Below, piece by piece: positions 55,569 through 64,000 of a stretch of 64,000 nt of DNA (within the stretch, counting starts at the first letter, position 1; the number at the start of each line of letters is the position of its first letter). Source of the DNA: Mycobacteroides chelonae CCUG 47445 (GTDB lineage Bacteria > Actinomycetota > Actinomycetes > Mycobacteriales > Mycobacteriaceae); the NCBI RefSeq assembly GCF_001632805.1, contig NZ_CP007220.1, positions 2,294,001 to 2,358,000 of the forward strand, in the 5' to 3' direction. The notes beneath the pieces were generated by a model. It had not been told where the DNA came from. It saw nothing but the letters and a program-made list of their open reading frames with translations, and searched no databases. Position numbers and translations under genes: made by a program.

Positions 55569-58541
55569 GTGTCCTTCAATCTCTCCTCCTTGACCAAGCC
55601 CGTCGCCCGCCTGGCCGCCACCGCGCAGAACGGGCTGGAGGTCCTGCGCCTCGGTGGACTCGAGACCGGCAGCACCGCGTCCTCGCACCAGATCGTCGAG
55701 AGCGTGCCCATGTACCGGCTGCGCCGGTACTTCGCACCGGGGTCCTCCGGCGCGGAAGATGCCGGACCGGTTGTCCTGATGGTGCACCCGATGATGATGG
55801 CCGCCGACATGTGGGACGTCACCCAGGACGGCGGCGCCGTCGGCATCCTGCACCGTGAGGGCATCGATCCCTGGGTCATCGACTTCGGCAGCCCCGACCG
55901 GATGGCCGGGGGCATGGAGCGCACCCTGTCCGATCACGTGGTGGCCGTCAGCGACGCCATCGAAACCGTGCACCGAATCACCGGCCGTCAGGTACATCTC
56001 GCCGGATATTCACAGGGTGGCATGTTCTGCTATCAGACTGCGGCACTGCGCAAGTCGCGCACCATCGCGAGCATCATCACCTTCGGTTCGCCGGTCGACG
56101 CCAACGCCGCCATGCCCATGGGCATGCCTGCGGGGCTTTCGGCTGATATCGCCGAGTTCATGGCCGACCACATATTCAGCCGGTTCTCCATTCCGGCGTG
56201 GTCGGCTCGCATCGGGTTCCAGATGCTGGACCCGGTCAAGACGGTGAAGGGCCGTCTCGACTTCTTGCGGCAGCTGCACGACCGCGACGCACTGCTCCCG
56301 CGCGAGCAGCAGCGTAAGTTCCTGGCCAACGAGGGCTGGATCGCCTGGTCCGGGCCCGCGATCGCGGAGCTGCTGCGTCAGTTCGTGGTGCACAACCGGA
56401 TGACCACCGGCGGCTTCACCGTCAACGATCGCGTGGTCACGCTCAGCGACATCACCTGCCCGGTACTGGCAGTGGTCGGCGAGGTCGACGACATCGGGCA
56501 GCCGGCCTCGGTGCGTGGCATCCTGCGTGCCGCGCCGAAGGCCGACGTGTACGAATACCTCATCCGCGCCGGCCACTTCGGTCTGGTGGTCGGCTCGACC
56601 GCGGTGGCGCAGACCTGGCCGACGGTGAGTCAGTGGGTGCAATGGCGTGAGGGCGAGGCATCCAAACCCCCGGCGGTCGACCTCATGTACGAGCACGAAA
56701 GCGGTCAGCTGGACGGCGGCGGTGTCCCACTCACGTCTCGGGTCGCCCACGGTCTGAGCACCACCACCGAGGTCGCCATCGCCGCCGCCCGCACTGCGGG
56801 AGCGGCCGCGGCGGCCGCCAACAAGTCGGTGAAATCCATTGCCGTCGAGGCGGTTCGCACACTGCCACGGTTGACGCGATTGGGCCAGATCCACGATCAC
56901 ACCCGAATCTCGCTGGGCCGGTTGATGACCGAACAAGCGCGCCGTACTCCTCATGGTGAGAGCTTCCTGTTCGACGGCCGGGTGCATACCTATGAGGCGG
57001 TGGACCGCCGCATCAACAACGTGGTCCGGGGCCTCATCGAGGTGGGTGTGCGGCAAGGTGTCCGGGTAGGTGTCCTGATGGAGACCCGCCCCAGCGCCCT
57101 GGTGGCGATCGCCGCGCTGTCCCGTCTGGGGGCCGTGGCTGTGCTGCTGCCGCCCGATGCGGACCTCGAAGTCGCGGTGAAGCTGGGGGAGATTTCCGAA
57201 CTGCTCACCGATCCGCCGAACCTTCCTGTCGCACAAGGGCTTCCCGCACATATATTGGTGCTTGGCGGCGGCGAGTCGCGCGATCTGTCCATACCGGACG
57301 ACGGCTCGATCATCGACATGGAGCAGATCGACCCCGATGCCGTCGAGCTGCCCGGCTGGTATCGGCCAGACCCCGGGCAGGCCCGCGATCTGGCGTTCGT
57401 GATGTTCAGCGGATACGGATCCCGGCTGGTACCCAAGCAGATCACCAACCACCGGTGGGCGTTGTCGGCATTCGGTACCGCGTCGGCCGCCGCGCTGACG
57501 TCCAATGACACCGTGTACTGCCTCACGCCACTACATCATCAGTCCGGCCTCTTGGTGAGCCTGGGCGGAGCGGTGGCGGGTGGCGCGCGAATTGCGCTGT
57601 CGCGCGGGCTCAATCCCGATCGATTCGTCCAGGAGATCCACCAGTACGGGGTGACCGTCGTGTCCTACACCTGGGCGATGATGCACGAGGTCATCGACGA
57701 TCCTTCGCTGGCGTTGGGCGCGCACCATCCAGTGCGGTTGTTCATCGGTTCGGGCATGCCGTCGGGTCTATGGCGGCGCGTCACCGACAGATTCGCACCC
57801 GCCCATGTCGTCGAGTTCTTCGCGACGACCGACGGCGAAGCGGTGTTGGCCAATGTGTCGGGTACCAAGATCGGCAGCAAGGGGCGGCCACTGCCCGGCG
57901 GCGGCAAGGTTCGGCTCGCCGCATACGACCCGGTCGACGACGTCATCATCGAGGGGGAGGACGGGTTCGTACAGATCGCCAAGCCCGGCGAGGTCGGTCT
58001 GCTCCTGGCGAAGCCGCCCGGCGATGTGGATCCCGCCGCTGCGGTTCGGCGCGGCGTGTTCGCGCCTGGTGATACCTGGGTGTCTTCGGAATCTCTCTTC
58101 CGTCGCGATGAGGACGGCGATTTCTGGATGCTCGACGGCCGAAACACCGCCATCCGTACCGCACACGGCGTTGTGTACGCCGAAGCCACCAGTCACGCAT
58201 TGGGTTCGGTGAGCGCAATCGACCTGGTCGCGACGTACCCCGTGGAGTCCGGCGAGGCCAATGTCGCGGTGACCGCTGTGGTGCTTCGCCCCGGGGAGGC
58301 GATATCGCCCGCGGATCTCGCGGAGGCCTTCGTATCCGTGCCGATCTCGGAACGCCCGGACATCGTCAAGGTGGTATCCAATCTGCCCTTCAGCGCGACC
58401 TATCGCCCTTCCACCACACACCTTCGCGAGTCGGGGTTGCCGAAACCGGGACGCCAGACCTGGTATTTGGACCCCGAATCCGGCGCGTACCACCGGTTAA
58501 CCGCCGCGACGTACGACGCGCTTCATGGCGTCGCCCAGTAG
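55569..58541 (+). CDS. Lipase/acyl-CoA synthetase fusion (Rv1683-like)
   Basis: A 990-residue two-domain enzyme. The N-terminal half is an alpha/beta-hydrolase of the PHA-synthase/lipase kind with the nucleophile Ser148 in AGYSQGG and a C-terminal His in RAGHFGLVVG. The second half (from about residue 440) is an AMP-forming ligase (YEAVDRRINNVVRGL, VMFSGYGSRLVPKQI in place of the usual TSGTTG loop, WVSSESLFRRDEDGDFWMLDGR). The altered P-loop makes ligase activity uncertain. Rv1683 of M. tuberculosis has the same build and is linked to triacylglycerol metabolism. GTG 55569 follows AAGGAG. Confidence 0.92.
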   Translation: MSFNLSSLTKPVARLAATAQNGLEVLRLGGLETGSTASSHQIVESVPMYRLRRYFAPGSSGAEDAGPVVLMVHPMMMAADMWDVTQDGGAVGILHREGIDPWVIDFGSPDRMAGGMERTLSDHVVAVSDAIETVHRITGRQVHLAGYSQGGMFCYQTAALRKSRTIASIITFGSPVDANAAMPMGMPAGLSADIAEFMADHIFSRFSIPAWSARIGFQMLDPVKTVKGRLDFLRQLHDRDALLPREQQRKFLANEGWIAWSGPAIAELLRQFVVHNRMTTGGFTVNDRVVTLSDITCPVLAVVGEVDDIGQPASVRGILRAAPKADVYEYLIRAGHFGLVVGSTAVAQTWPTVSQWVQWREGEASKPPAVDLMYEHESGQLDGGGVPLTSRVAHGLSTTTEVAIAAARTAGAAAAAANKSVKSIAVEAVRTLPRLTRLGQIHDHTRISLGRLMTEQARRTPHGESFLFDGRVHTYEAVDRRINNVVRGLIEVGVRQGVRVGVLMETRPSALVAIAALSRLGAVAVLLPPDADLEVAVKLGEISELLTDPPNLPVAQGLPAHILVLGGGESRDLSIPDDGSIIDMEQIDPDAVELPGWYRPDPGQARDLAFVMFSGYGSRLVPKQITNHRWALSAFGTASAAALTSNDTVYCLTPLHHQSGLLVSLGGAVAGGARIALSRGLNPDRFVQEIHQYGVTVVSYTWAMMHEVIDDPSLALGAHHPVRLFIGSGMPSGLWRRVTDRFAPAHVVEFFATTDGEAVLANVSGTKIGSKGRPLPGGGKVRLAAYDPVDDVIIEGEDGFVQIAKPGEVGLLLAKPPGDVDPAAAVRRGVFAPGDTWVSSESLFRRDEDGDFWMLDGRNTAIRTAHGVVYAEATSHALGSVSAIDLVATYPVESGEANVAVTAVVLRPGEAISPADLAEAFVSVPISERPDIVKVVSNLPFSATYRPSTTHLRESGLPKPGRQTWYLDPESGAYHRLTAATYDALHGVAQ

Positions 58542-58639
58542 CCCGCATCGGGCGTGCCAGCCCCGGTCCCCTCGCCTTCCGCTGCTCAAACGACGGGTTG
58601 TTGTTAGGCTGACGTCCGCGATACCGGAAGGAACTCGTC

Positions 58640-59119
58640 ATGCCGACACGCCTACGTGCCCTCGCTGGCACAGCTCTGGCCTCCGCCGGCCTCTCCGCAG
58701 CCTTGGTGTTCGGGCCCGGTGTCGGCACGGCTAGCGCCGACGTATTGGACGACATCGCGCACGAGTACTCCACCGGAACCAGTGGTGGGCAGGTATCCAA
58801 CCTGGTCCGCACCTCACTGCAGCTGCGTGCCCGGGGCGCCCAGGTCAGCTCGGCGCAGAACGACGCCCTCAAGTCTGCCCTGGACAAACGCCCCAGCCAG
58901 ATGCCGCTGATCAACACCCTGAAGTCGGTCATCGCAACGCAGTCCCAGTTCCTCAAGGCCGCGCAGAAGCCGCAGCAGCCAGTTCACATCGGCATCAGCG
59001 GTACCAACGGGTCGAACAATCCGAACGGTGGACCGCCCAACGTCAGTCCCGGACCGGGTATTGGCGTCAGCGGTGGCGGCGGCCAGCAGATCTTCAACGA
59101 GAACATCCCGCTGGGCTGA
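58640..59119 (+). CDS. Secreted hypothetical protein
   Basis: A 159-residue exported protein. The signal peptide (LRALAGTALASAGLSAALVFG) has a likely cleavage after ASA-DV. A helical middle (NDALKSALDKRPSQMPLINTL) leads to a Gly/Asn/Pro-rich tail (GTNGSNNPNGGPPNVSPGPG) ending IFNENIPLG. No cysteines. I do not recognise the family. GGAAGGAA stands before the ATG. It lies between the lipase/ligase fusion gene and the Trm112-like gene. Confidence 0.78.
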   Translation: MPTRLRALAGTALASAGLSAALVFGPGVGTASADVLDDIAHEYSTGTSGGQVSNLVRTSLQLRARGAQVSSAQNDALKSALDKRPSQMPLINTLKSVIATQSQFLKAAQKPQQPVHIGISGTNGSNNPNGGPPNVSPGPGIGVSGGGGQQIFNENIPLG

Positions 59120-59129
59120 CACCACCGAC

Positions 59130-59333
59130 ATGCCTCTTGACGCTGCGCTTCTAGACATCCTGGTCTGCCCCATCGATCGCGGGGCACTCCTGCTCATCGG
59201 TGGTGAGACGGACGGCATCCTCTACAACCCCCGCCTGCGCAAGGCCTACCGGATCGAGAACTCCATCCCGGTGCTCCTGCCCGACGAGGCCCGCGAGGTG
59301 ACCGATGAGGAGCACCAGCGCTTCACCGAGTGA
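59130..59333 (+). CDS. Trm112/UPF0434-family protein (Rv1684-like)
   Basis: A 67-residue protein with the family start LLDILVCPIDRGALLLI and the end AYRIENSIPVLLPDEAREV. Trm112-like proteins act as small partners of methyltransferases in some organisms; the bacterial function is unclear. Only one of the zinc-binding cysteines of the eukaryotic protein remains. It starts 10 bases after the secreted-protein gene and overlaps the convergent TetR gene by 11 bases. Confidence 0.9.
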   Translation: MPLDAALLDILVCPIDRGALLLIGGETDGILYNPRLRKAYRIENSIPVLLPDEAREVTDEEHQRFTE

Positions 59334-59928
59334 AGACCGGTAGCTCGCTCGTTAGATACCGCTGAATATTCGGTCCCACGGTGAGCGCGATCTCCTCTGC
59401 CGTCAGCGAGGCCAACGGCTCAACCGCCATGATGTATCGCGCCACCAGAATCCCGGCCATCTGCGTGATCGCGAACTCGGCACGCAGCACTCCGCTCCCG
59501 GCCGGGCTGTCCACGCGTTCGGCGATGATGTTGACCAGGACTTCGCGGAAGAAGACCCGAACCAGCCCGTCATCTGCGCCGCTGAGCGCTGACCGGAACA
59601 CGGCCAGCACGTTTGCGCCCAATTCCGAATCCCAGAACGGGATGATGAGCCGCGGAATCGCGATTCCCAGTTCCTCGACGGGAATGTTCCGCAGCGGTTG
59701 CAGCACCACCTGCGGATCGACCGGCAGCTGGACCACCTCACGGAAAAGATCCAGCTTCGTACCGAAGTAGTGGTGGATGAGGGCGGGATCGACACCGGCA
59801 TCAGAGGCGATGGATCGCATGGATGTCTTATCGATTCCATTGATTGAGAACAGCTTTCGCGCGCTCGCGAGAATGTCGTCGCGTGCGCTGCTCGTTCCTG
59901 GCCGACGGCCCGGTCGTTTGGGAGTCAT
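59323..59928 (-). CDS. TetR-family regulator (Rv1685c-like)
   Basis: A 201-residue regulator. The basic start (TPKRPGRRPGTSSARDDIL) leads an HTH (TSMRSIASDAGVDPALIHHYFGTKLDLF) and an all-helical ligand domain. The ATG at 59928 is chosen; the frame is open to 59961. It is divergent from mpg, with two tandem operator-like repeats between them and over the mpg start. In M. tuberculosis the homologue lies beside an ABC transporter pair, which is missing here. Confidence 0.88.
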   Translation of the reverse strand: MTPKRPGRRPGTSSARDDILASARKLFSINGIDKTSMRSIASDAGVDPALIHHYFGTKLDLFREVVQLPVDPQVVLQPLRNIPVEELGIAIPRLIIPFWDSELGANVLAVFRSALSGADDGLVRVFFREVLVNIIAERVDSPAGSGVLRAEFAITQMAGILVARYIMAVEPLASLTAEEIALTVGPNIQRYLTSELPVFTR

Positions 59929-59984
59929 GATGTCCGGCGGCGCAGCGTGGCGGCGGCCCAACCCGATGCCACCACGGTAGCTAA

Positions 59985-60016
59985 TTCACCGATGGATGAA
60001 CTCACCATAGGATGAA
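59985..60016. promoter_or_regulatory. Two tandem 16-bp operator-like repeats between tetR and mpg
   Basis: TTCACCGATGGATGAA (59985-60000) is followed directly by CTCACCATAGGATGAA (60001-60016). They agree at 12 of 16 positions and each is a partial palindrome of the form TCACC-N-GATGAA. The second covers the mpg ATG at 60012, so binding would block mpg. Confidence 0.6.
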
Positions 60017-60686
60017 TATGAGCCTGTCTGCCACGACTGTCAAGGACAATCGTGGGGTGAGCGCCGCGATTCTGAGGACCCATCCCGCCAAGGCTGCGGT
60101 GCGTCTGCTCGGCGCCACCATCGAATCGCGTGGGGTCCGCGCGATGATCGTCGAGGTCGAGGCCTACGGGGGTGTGCCCGATGGGCCGTGGCCCGATCCG
60201 GCCTCACACTCCTTCCGTGGCCCGACGCCTCGCAACCGGGTGATGTTCGGGCCCGCCGGTCACCTCTACGTGTACCGAAGTCATGGAATTCATCTGTGTG
60301 CCAACGTGGTGTGCGGTCCGGACGGTGTCGCCGGCGGAGTGTTGATGCGGGCGGCGGCGATTGTGGACGGGGCACCCCTGAGCTGGCAGCGACGTCCCAC
60401 CGCCCGTAACGACGCCGGTCTGGCTCGGGGCCCCGGAAACTTGGGCGCCGCGCTGGGAATCACCCCCGAAGACAACGGCGTCGACGTCTTCTCCGCGTCC
60501 AGCCCGGTGCGGGTCGTGTTGAGGCGCAAGCAGAAGGCTCAGTCGGGGCCGCGTGTGGGTGTCAGCACGGCGGCAGATCGTCCATGGCGATTCTGGCTGC
60601 CCGGATATCCGGAGGTGTCCGTGTACCGGCGCAGTCCGCGCGCTCCGCAACCGGATACTGGTCCATATGCCTCGATTGAAGTCTGA
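60012..60686 (+). CDS. mpg: 3-methyladenine DNA glycosylase (AAG/MPG family)
   Basis: A 224-residue monofunctional base-excision glycosylase for alkylated purines. Family motifs: [52 protein letters not shown] with the catalytic Glu in VEVEAY, and [18 protein letters not shown]. The start is ATG 60012 or 60018. The last 20 bases overlap the ADP-ribosylglycohydrolase gene. The TetR repeats over the start suggest repression. With uvrA, uvrB, alkA and ogt it makes this window unusually rich in DNA repair. Same place as Rv1688. Confidence 0.95.
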   Translation: MNMSLSATTVKDNRGVSAAILRTHPAKAAVRLLGATIESRGVRAMIVEVEAYGGVPDGPWPDPASHSFRGPTPRNRVMFGPAGHLYVYRSHGIHLCANVVCGPDGVAGGVLMRAAAIVDGAPLSWQRRPTARNDAGLARGPGNLGAALGITPEDNGVDVFSASSPVRVVLRRKQKAQSGPRVGVSTAADRPWRFWLPGYPEVSVYRRSPRAPQPDTGPYASIEV

Positions 60687-61704
60687 GGAACCGGTCGGCG
60701 CCGCACTGCTCGGGGGTGCGCTTGGCGATGCCCTCGGGGGGCTCGTCGAGTTCGACAACATCGACCAGATCCGGCTGCAGTTCGGGCCCGGGGGCATTGT
60801 CGAACCTCCACCGGAGCAGCCGCTGCTCATCACCGATGACACGCAAATGACGCTGTTCACGGCCGAAGCACTCATCCGGGCGCGCCGTGCACCCGATTCC
60901 GATCCCGCCGAGATCGCCCACCGCGCCTATCTGCGATGGCTGCACACCCAGGGAGGTCAGGTGCCCTCCGAGGTTCTCGACGGCTGGTTGGTCACCGTCT
61001 CCGGGCTGCACTCGCTGCGTGCCCCTGGAAAGACATGTCTGTCGGCGCTGGAATCCACCAGTTCACCTGTCCGCGAGCGGGGTTCGCGCACGCACCTGCT
61101 GAACGACTCCAAGGGCTGCGGGGCGGTGATGCGCGCGGCCCCGGTGGGTCTTGCCGAGCCTGATCCGGTCAGGGCGTTCGAACTCGCCGCGGATCTGGGC
61201 GCGCTCACCCACTCGCATCCCAGCGGTTATCTCAGTGCCGGGGCTTTCGCGCTGATCATCAACCAACTGGCGGCCGCAGCGTCTCTGACGGAGGCGGTGC
61301 GCATGGCGCTCGATGCGCTCGCCGCACATTCCGGGCATGAGGAGACATCCGGCGCCTTGCGCAGAAGTCTCGAACTCGCCGCGCACGAGCGGCCGACCCC
61401 GGAACGGATCGCCTCTGCGCTCGGTGGCGGGTGGGTCGGGGAGGAGGCGCTTGCCATCGGTATCTGGGCGGCTGCCGGTGCGCATGATTTCAAGGACGGA
61501 ATCCGCTTGTCGGTGAATCATTCCGGCGACTCCGATTCCACCGGGTCCATTACGGGAAATCTCCTCGGCGCGATGTGGGGCACACCGGCACTGCCGCCGG
61601 ATTGGCTGGACCGGCTCGAACTGCGCGAGGTCATCGCGACCGTCGCCGATGACCTCCGCAGGCCCGCGGGACCGCGATCGGATGAGCGGTATCCGGCACG
61701 CTGA
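60667..61704 (+). CDS. ADP-ribosylglycohydrolase-family protein (DraG-like)
   Basis: A 345-residue enzyme of the ADP-ribosyl hydrolase (DraG/ARH) family. Dinuclear Mg/Mn ligands are visible: [10 protein letters not shown] at the N-terminus, [10 protein letters not shown] (Thr-Asp-Asp) and [11 protein letters not shown] near the C-terminus. It should remove ADP-ribose from a protein, small molecule or nucleic acid. The target is unknown. The ATG at 60667 lies within the last codons of mpg (20-base overlap), so its translation is tied to mpg. I do not recall such a gene at this point in M. tuberculosis. Confidence 0.9.
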   Translation: MPRLKSEEPVGAALLGGALGDALGGLVEFDNIDQIRLQFGPGGIVEPPPEQPLLITDDTQMTLFTAEALIRARRAPDSDPAEIAHRAYLRWLHTQGGQVPSEVLDGWLVTVSGLHSLRAPGKTCLSALESTSSPVRERGSRTHLLNDSKGCGAVMRAAPVGLAEPDPVRAFELAADLGALTHSHPSGYLSAGAFALIINQLAAAASLTEAVRMALDALAAHSGHEETSGALRRSLELAAHERPTPERIASALGGGWVGEEALAIGIWAAAGAHDFKDGIRLSVNHSGDSDSTGSITGNLLGAMWGTPALPPDWLDRLELREVIATVADDLRRPAGPRSDERYPAR

Positions 61705-61716
61705 ACCCGATAAGGG

Positions 61717-63018
61717 ATGATCGTTGCCGTGGTTTCCAACATTCTCGACGAGCTGACCTGGCGCGGTCTCATCGCGCAGACGACCGACCGCGACACCCTC
61801 GCGGCCGATATCGCGAAGGGACCGATCAGCGTCTATGGGGGATTCGACCCCACCGCCGCAAGCCTGCACGCCGGGCATCTGGTGCCGCTGCTGACCCTGA
61901 GCCGATTCCAGCGGGCCGGGCACCGCCCCATCGTGCTGGCCGGTGGAGCGACCGGTCTCATCGGCGACCCGCGCGACACCTCCGAGCGCAGCCTGCACGG
62001 TGCGGACACCGTGGCCGAGTGGGCCGACCGAATTCGCGGGCAACTGGAGCGTTTCGTCGAATTCAATGACAGCCCAACCGGGGCCATCGTCGCGAACAAC
62101 CTGGACTGGACCGGTGAGCTCTCCGCCCTGGAGTTCCTGCGCGATCTGGGCAAGCACTTCTCGGTGAACGTCATGCTCGACCGGGACACCATCCGGCGGC
62201 GACTGGAGGGTGATGGCATCTCCTACACCGAATTCTCGTACATGCTGCTGCAGGCGAATGACTACGTGCAGCTGTACCGAAAGTACGGCTGCTCGTTGCA
62301 GATAGGCGGCTCGGACCAATGGGGCAACATCGTCGCCGGCGTCCGGCTGGCCCGCCAGCTCGACGGTGCCTCCGTGCACGCGCTGACCGTTCCGTTGGTG
62401 ACGGCGGCCGACGGCACCAAGTTCGGTAAGTCCACCGGGGGCGGCAACCTCTGGCTCGATCCCGAGATGACCAGTCCGTACGCCTGGTACCAGTACTTCA
62501 TCAACACCGCCGATGCTGACGTGGTGCGGTACCTGCGCTGGTTCACCTTCCTGTCTGCCGACGAAGTCGCCGAGCTGGAGACCGCAACGGCCGAGCGGGC
62601 ACATGAGCGCGCCGCACAGCGACGTCTGGCCGCCGAGGTGACCACCCTGGTGCATGGCGAAAGCGCCACGCAGGCAGTCGAACTTGCCAGTGGGGCTTTG
62701 TTCGGCCGGGGCGAGTTGGACCGGCTCGACGAGGGCACATTGACCGCGGCGCTCACCGAGGCCGGCAACGGTGAGCCCGCGCGGCTCGCCGACGGGGAAC
62801 CAGACACCATCGTGGACCTGCTGGTGAGCAGCGGACTCTCGGAGAGCAAGGGCGCCGCACGCCGCACCCTCAAGGAGGGCGGCGTGTACGTCAACAACAC
62901 CAGAGTTAACACCGAGGACTGGACGCCAACCTCCGGTGACTACCTCACCGGCGGTTGGCTGGTACTTCGCCGCGGAAAACGCAACATCGCCGGGGTGCAG
63001 CGGGTACGCGAGTCGTAG
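61717..63018 (+). CDS. tyrS: Tyrosyl-tRNA synthetase
   Basis: A 433-residue class I enzyme. The HIGH-like motif is HAGH ([12 protein letters not shown]), KMSKS is KFGKS ([12 protein letters not shown]), and the tyrosine pocket is in YGGFDPTA and [11 protein letters not shown]...[11 protein letters not shown]...[11 protein letters not shown]. The C-terminal S4 RNA-binding domain ([29 protein letters not shown]) is complete. The start is ATG 61717 or GTG 61729. It follows the glycohydrolase gene by 12 bases. No T-box is seen. Equivalent to Rv1689. Confidence 0.98.
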   Translation: MIVAVVSNILDELTWRGLIAQTTDRDTLAADIAKGPISVYGGFDPTAASLHAGHLVPLLTLSRFQRAGHRPIVLAGGATGLIGDPRDTSERSLHGADTVAEWADRIRGQLERFVEFNDSPTGAIVANNLDWTGELSALEFLRDLGKHFSVNVMLDRDTIRRRLEGDGISYTEFSYMLLQANDYVQLYRKYGCSLQIGGSDQWGNIVAGVRLARQLDGASVHALTVPLVTAADGTKFGKSTGGGNLWLDPEMTSPYAWYQYFINTADADVVRYLRWFTFLSADEVAELETATAERAHERAAQRRLAAEVTTLVHGESATQAVELASGALFGRGELDRLDEGTLTAALTEAGNGEPARLADGEPDTIVDLLVSSGLSESKGAARRTLKEGGVYVNNTRVNTEDWTPTSGDYLTGGWLVLRRGKRNIAGVQRVRES

Positions 63019-63024
63019 ATTCCA

Positions 63025-64000
63025 CTACACCCATTGGGGTTCAACCGATTCCTTCACCTTGCCGTCCACGCCGAAGACGAGGAAGCGAGTGAAGGTCCGC
63101 GCGAACCATCGATCGTGGGTGACGGCGATGACCGTGCCGTCGAAGGCTGCCAACGCATCTTCCAGCGCCTCCGCCGAATGCAGGTCCAGGTTGTCGGTCG
63201 GCTCGTCGAGCAGCAGCAATGTCGACCCCATCAACTCCAGCAGCAGAATCTGAAACCGGCCCTGTTGTCCACCCGAAAGTGAGCCGAACGCCTGCTCAGC
63301 CGACGGTGCGAGCCCGTAACGGTCCAGGATCCGCGAGGCCTGCTCGCGACCGTGCCCGGCGCGCCGTTCATCCCCGTGATGCAGGATTTCCAGCAGCGTC
63401 CGTTCCATCAGCCCCTCGTGATGGTGCGTCTGCGCGAACCAGCCGGGACGTACCCGTGCGCCCAGCCGTAGTCGTCCGTCGTGGCGCACGGCTTCGGGAA
63501 TCATGTCGCCCACCGGCAACTGATCCGGCTCGGGGTCGCTGCCCCCGCACGCCAGCAGCCGCAGGAAATGCGACTTGCCGGTGCCGTTACCTCCCAGGAC
63601 CGCGACCCGATCGCCATACCACAGTTCGACGTCGAATGGCTTTGTCAGACCACTCAATTCGAGTCTCTCCGCGATCACGGCACGTTTGGCGGTGCGGCCG
63701 CCGGTAAGACGCATGCGGACGTTCTGGCGCAGTGGAACCGCTTCGGGTGACCCTGCCTCATCGAATCGGCGCAGCCGGGTCTCGGCCGCTTGCAACCGGC
63801 TGGCCATACCGGAGTTGTACGCCGCCTTCTGCCGGTACATCAGCACCAGATCGCTTAGCGCCGAACGCTGTTCGTCCCAGCGGCGACGCAACTCGGCGAG
63901 CTTGGCGTTACGGTCCGCCCGAGCCTGATGATAGGTGGCGAACGACCCCGGGTGCACCCACAGCGTGGACCCGGCCCGGGTGGGTTCCAAGGTGGCGACC
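63025..64000 (-). CDS. ABC-F ATPase, C-terminal part (truncated by the window edge)
   Basis: About 325 residues of a duplicated-ATPase ABC-F protein. The frame is open to the edge and continues upstream (VATLEPTRAGSTLWVHPGSF). Visible are the inter-domain linker with a long basic helix (ADRNAKLAELRRRWDEQRSALSD) and the second ATPase: Walker A LGGNGTGKSHFL, signature LSGGQQGRFQI, Walker B LLLLDEPTDNLDL and the H-loop IAVTHDRWFARTF. There are no membrane segments. ABC-F proteins act on ribosomes, and some protect against antibiotics. Which subgroup this is cannot be told from half the protein. It converges on tyrS. Confidence 0.9.
   Translation of the reverse strand, partial: VATLEPTRAGSTLWVHPGSFATYHQARADRNAKLAELRRRWDEQRSALSDLVLMYRQKAAYNSGMASRLQAAETRLRRFDEAGSPEAVPLRQNVRMRLTGGRTAKRAVIAERLELSGLTKPFDVELWYGDRVAVLGGNGTGKSHFLRLLACGGSDPEPDQLPVGDMIPEAVRHDGRLRLGARVRPGWFAQTHHHEGLMERTLLEILHHGDERRAGHGREQASRILDRYGLAPSAEQAFGSLSGGQQGRFQILLLELMGSTLLLLDEPTDNLDLHSAEALEDALAAFDGTVIAVTHDRWFARTFTRFLVFGVDGKVKESVEPQWV

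Noticed and set aside
61063..62655. 530-codon minus-strand open frame across the glycohydrolase and tyrS genes
   Set aside because: Shadow frame; no domain is recognisable.

Overview
The window is chromosomal DNA from a rapidly growing mycobacterium, most likely Mycobacteroides (M. abscessus/M. chelonae group). Supporting evidence is GC-rich coding, ATG/GTG/TTG starts, MmpS/MmpL pairs, an MspA-family porin, LysX, and a gene order that follows M. tuberculosis Rv1631 to Rv1659 (coaE, DUF402, uvrB, MFS, USP, MBL, uvrA, lysX, infC-rpmI-rplT-tsnR, MpaB-like, cyclase, rhomboid, pheST, argCJBDFRGH) and then Rv1683 to Rv1689. Locus names from other species are from memory and were not checked by search.

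Layout. 0-1 kb: 3' end of coaE. 1-9.4 kb: a TetR gene and two tandem MmpS/MmpL loci; in the first, mmpS has lost its middle and its 5' part is fused in frame to mmpL. The arrangement resembles the M. abscessus MAB_2299c clofazimine/bedaquiline efflux locus. 9.5-12 kb: two secreted proteins, a Gfo/Idh oxidoreductase and a DUF402 protein. 12-22 kb: uvrB, soxR with a divergent MFS pump, an M20 lipoprotein, a universal stress protein, an MBL hydrolase and uvrA. 22-29 kb: an acyl-CoA ligase, then lysX and a membrane esterase on the minus strand. 29-31.4 kb: the IF3/L35/L20 operon and an rRNA methyltransferase. 31.5-39.9 kb: SDR, tRNA-Cys, porin pair, MpaB-like oxygenase, adenylate cyclase, rhomboid, and the ada-alkA/ogt alkylation-repair operon. 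40-52 kb: pheST and a tightly overlapping arginine operon. 52-55.5 kb: three overlapping genes for membrane-anchored beta-domain proteins, converging on a polytopic membrane protein of unknown function. 55.5-64 kb: a lipase/acyl-ligase fusion, Trm112-like protein, TetR, mpg overlapping an ADP-ribosylglycohydrolase, tyrS and a truncated ABC-F gene.

Regulation visible in the sequence. uvrA has an exact match, and uvrB a close match, to the mycobacterial RecA-independent DNA-damage promoter (TTGTCRGTG-N8-TANNNT). SoxR has a SoxR box inside a 19-bp promoter spacer of the divergent MFS gene. argC has an ARG-box-like site and argR lies within the operon. Ten genes carry TANNNT six or seven bases before their start codon, which predicts leaderless mRNAs and fixes several starts. 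infC begins at ATC and has an intrinsic terminator in its leader. A second strong terminator lies inside the 5' coding region of the downstream methyltransferase gene.

The best candidates for undescribed biology are the three-gene anchored-domain cluster with its polytopic neighbour (52.1-55.4 kb), the mpg/ADP-ribosylglycohydrolase overlap, the MmpS remnant-MmpL fusion, and a 23-residue ORF between pheT and argC.
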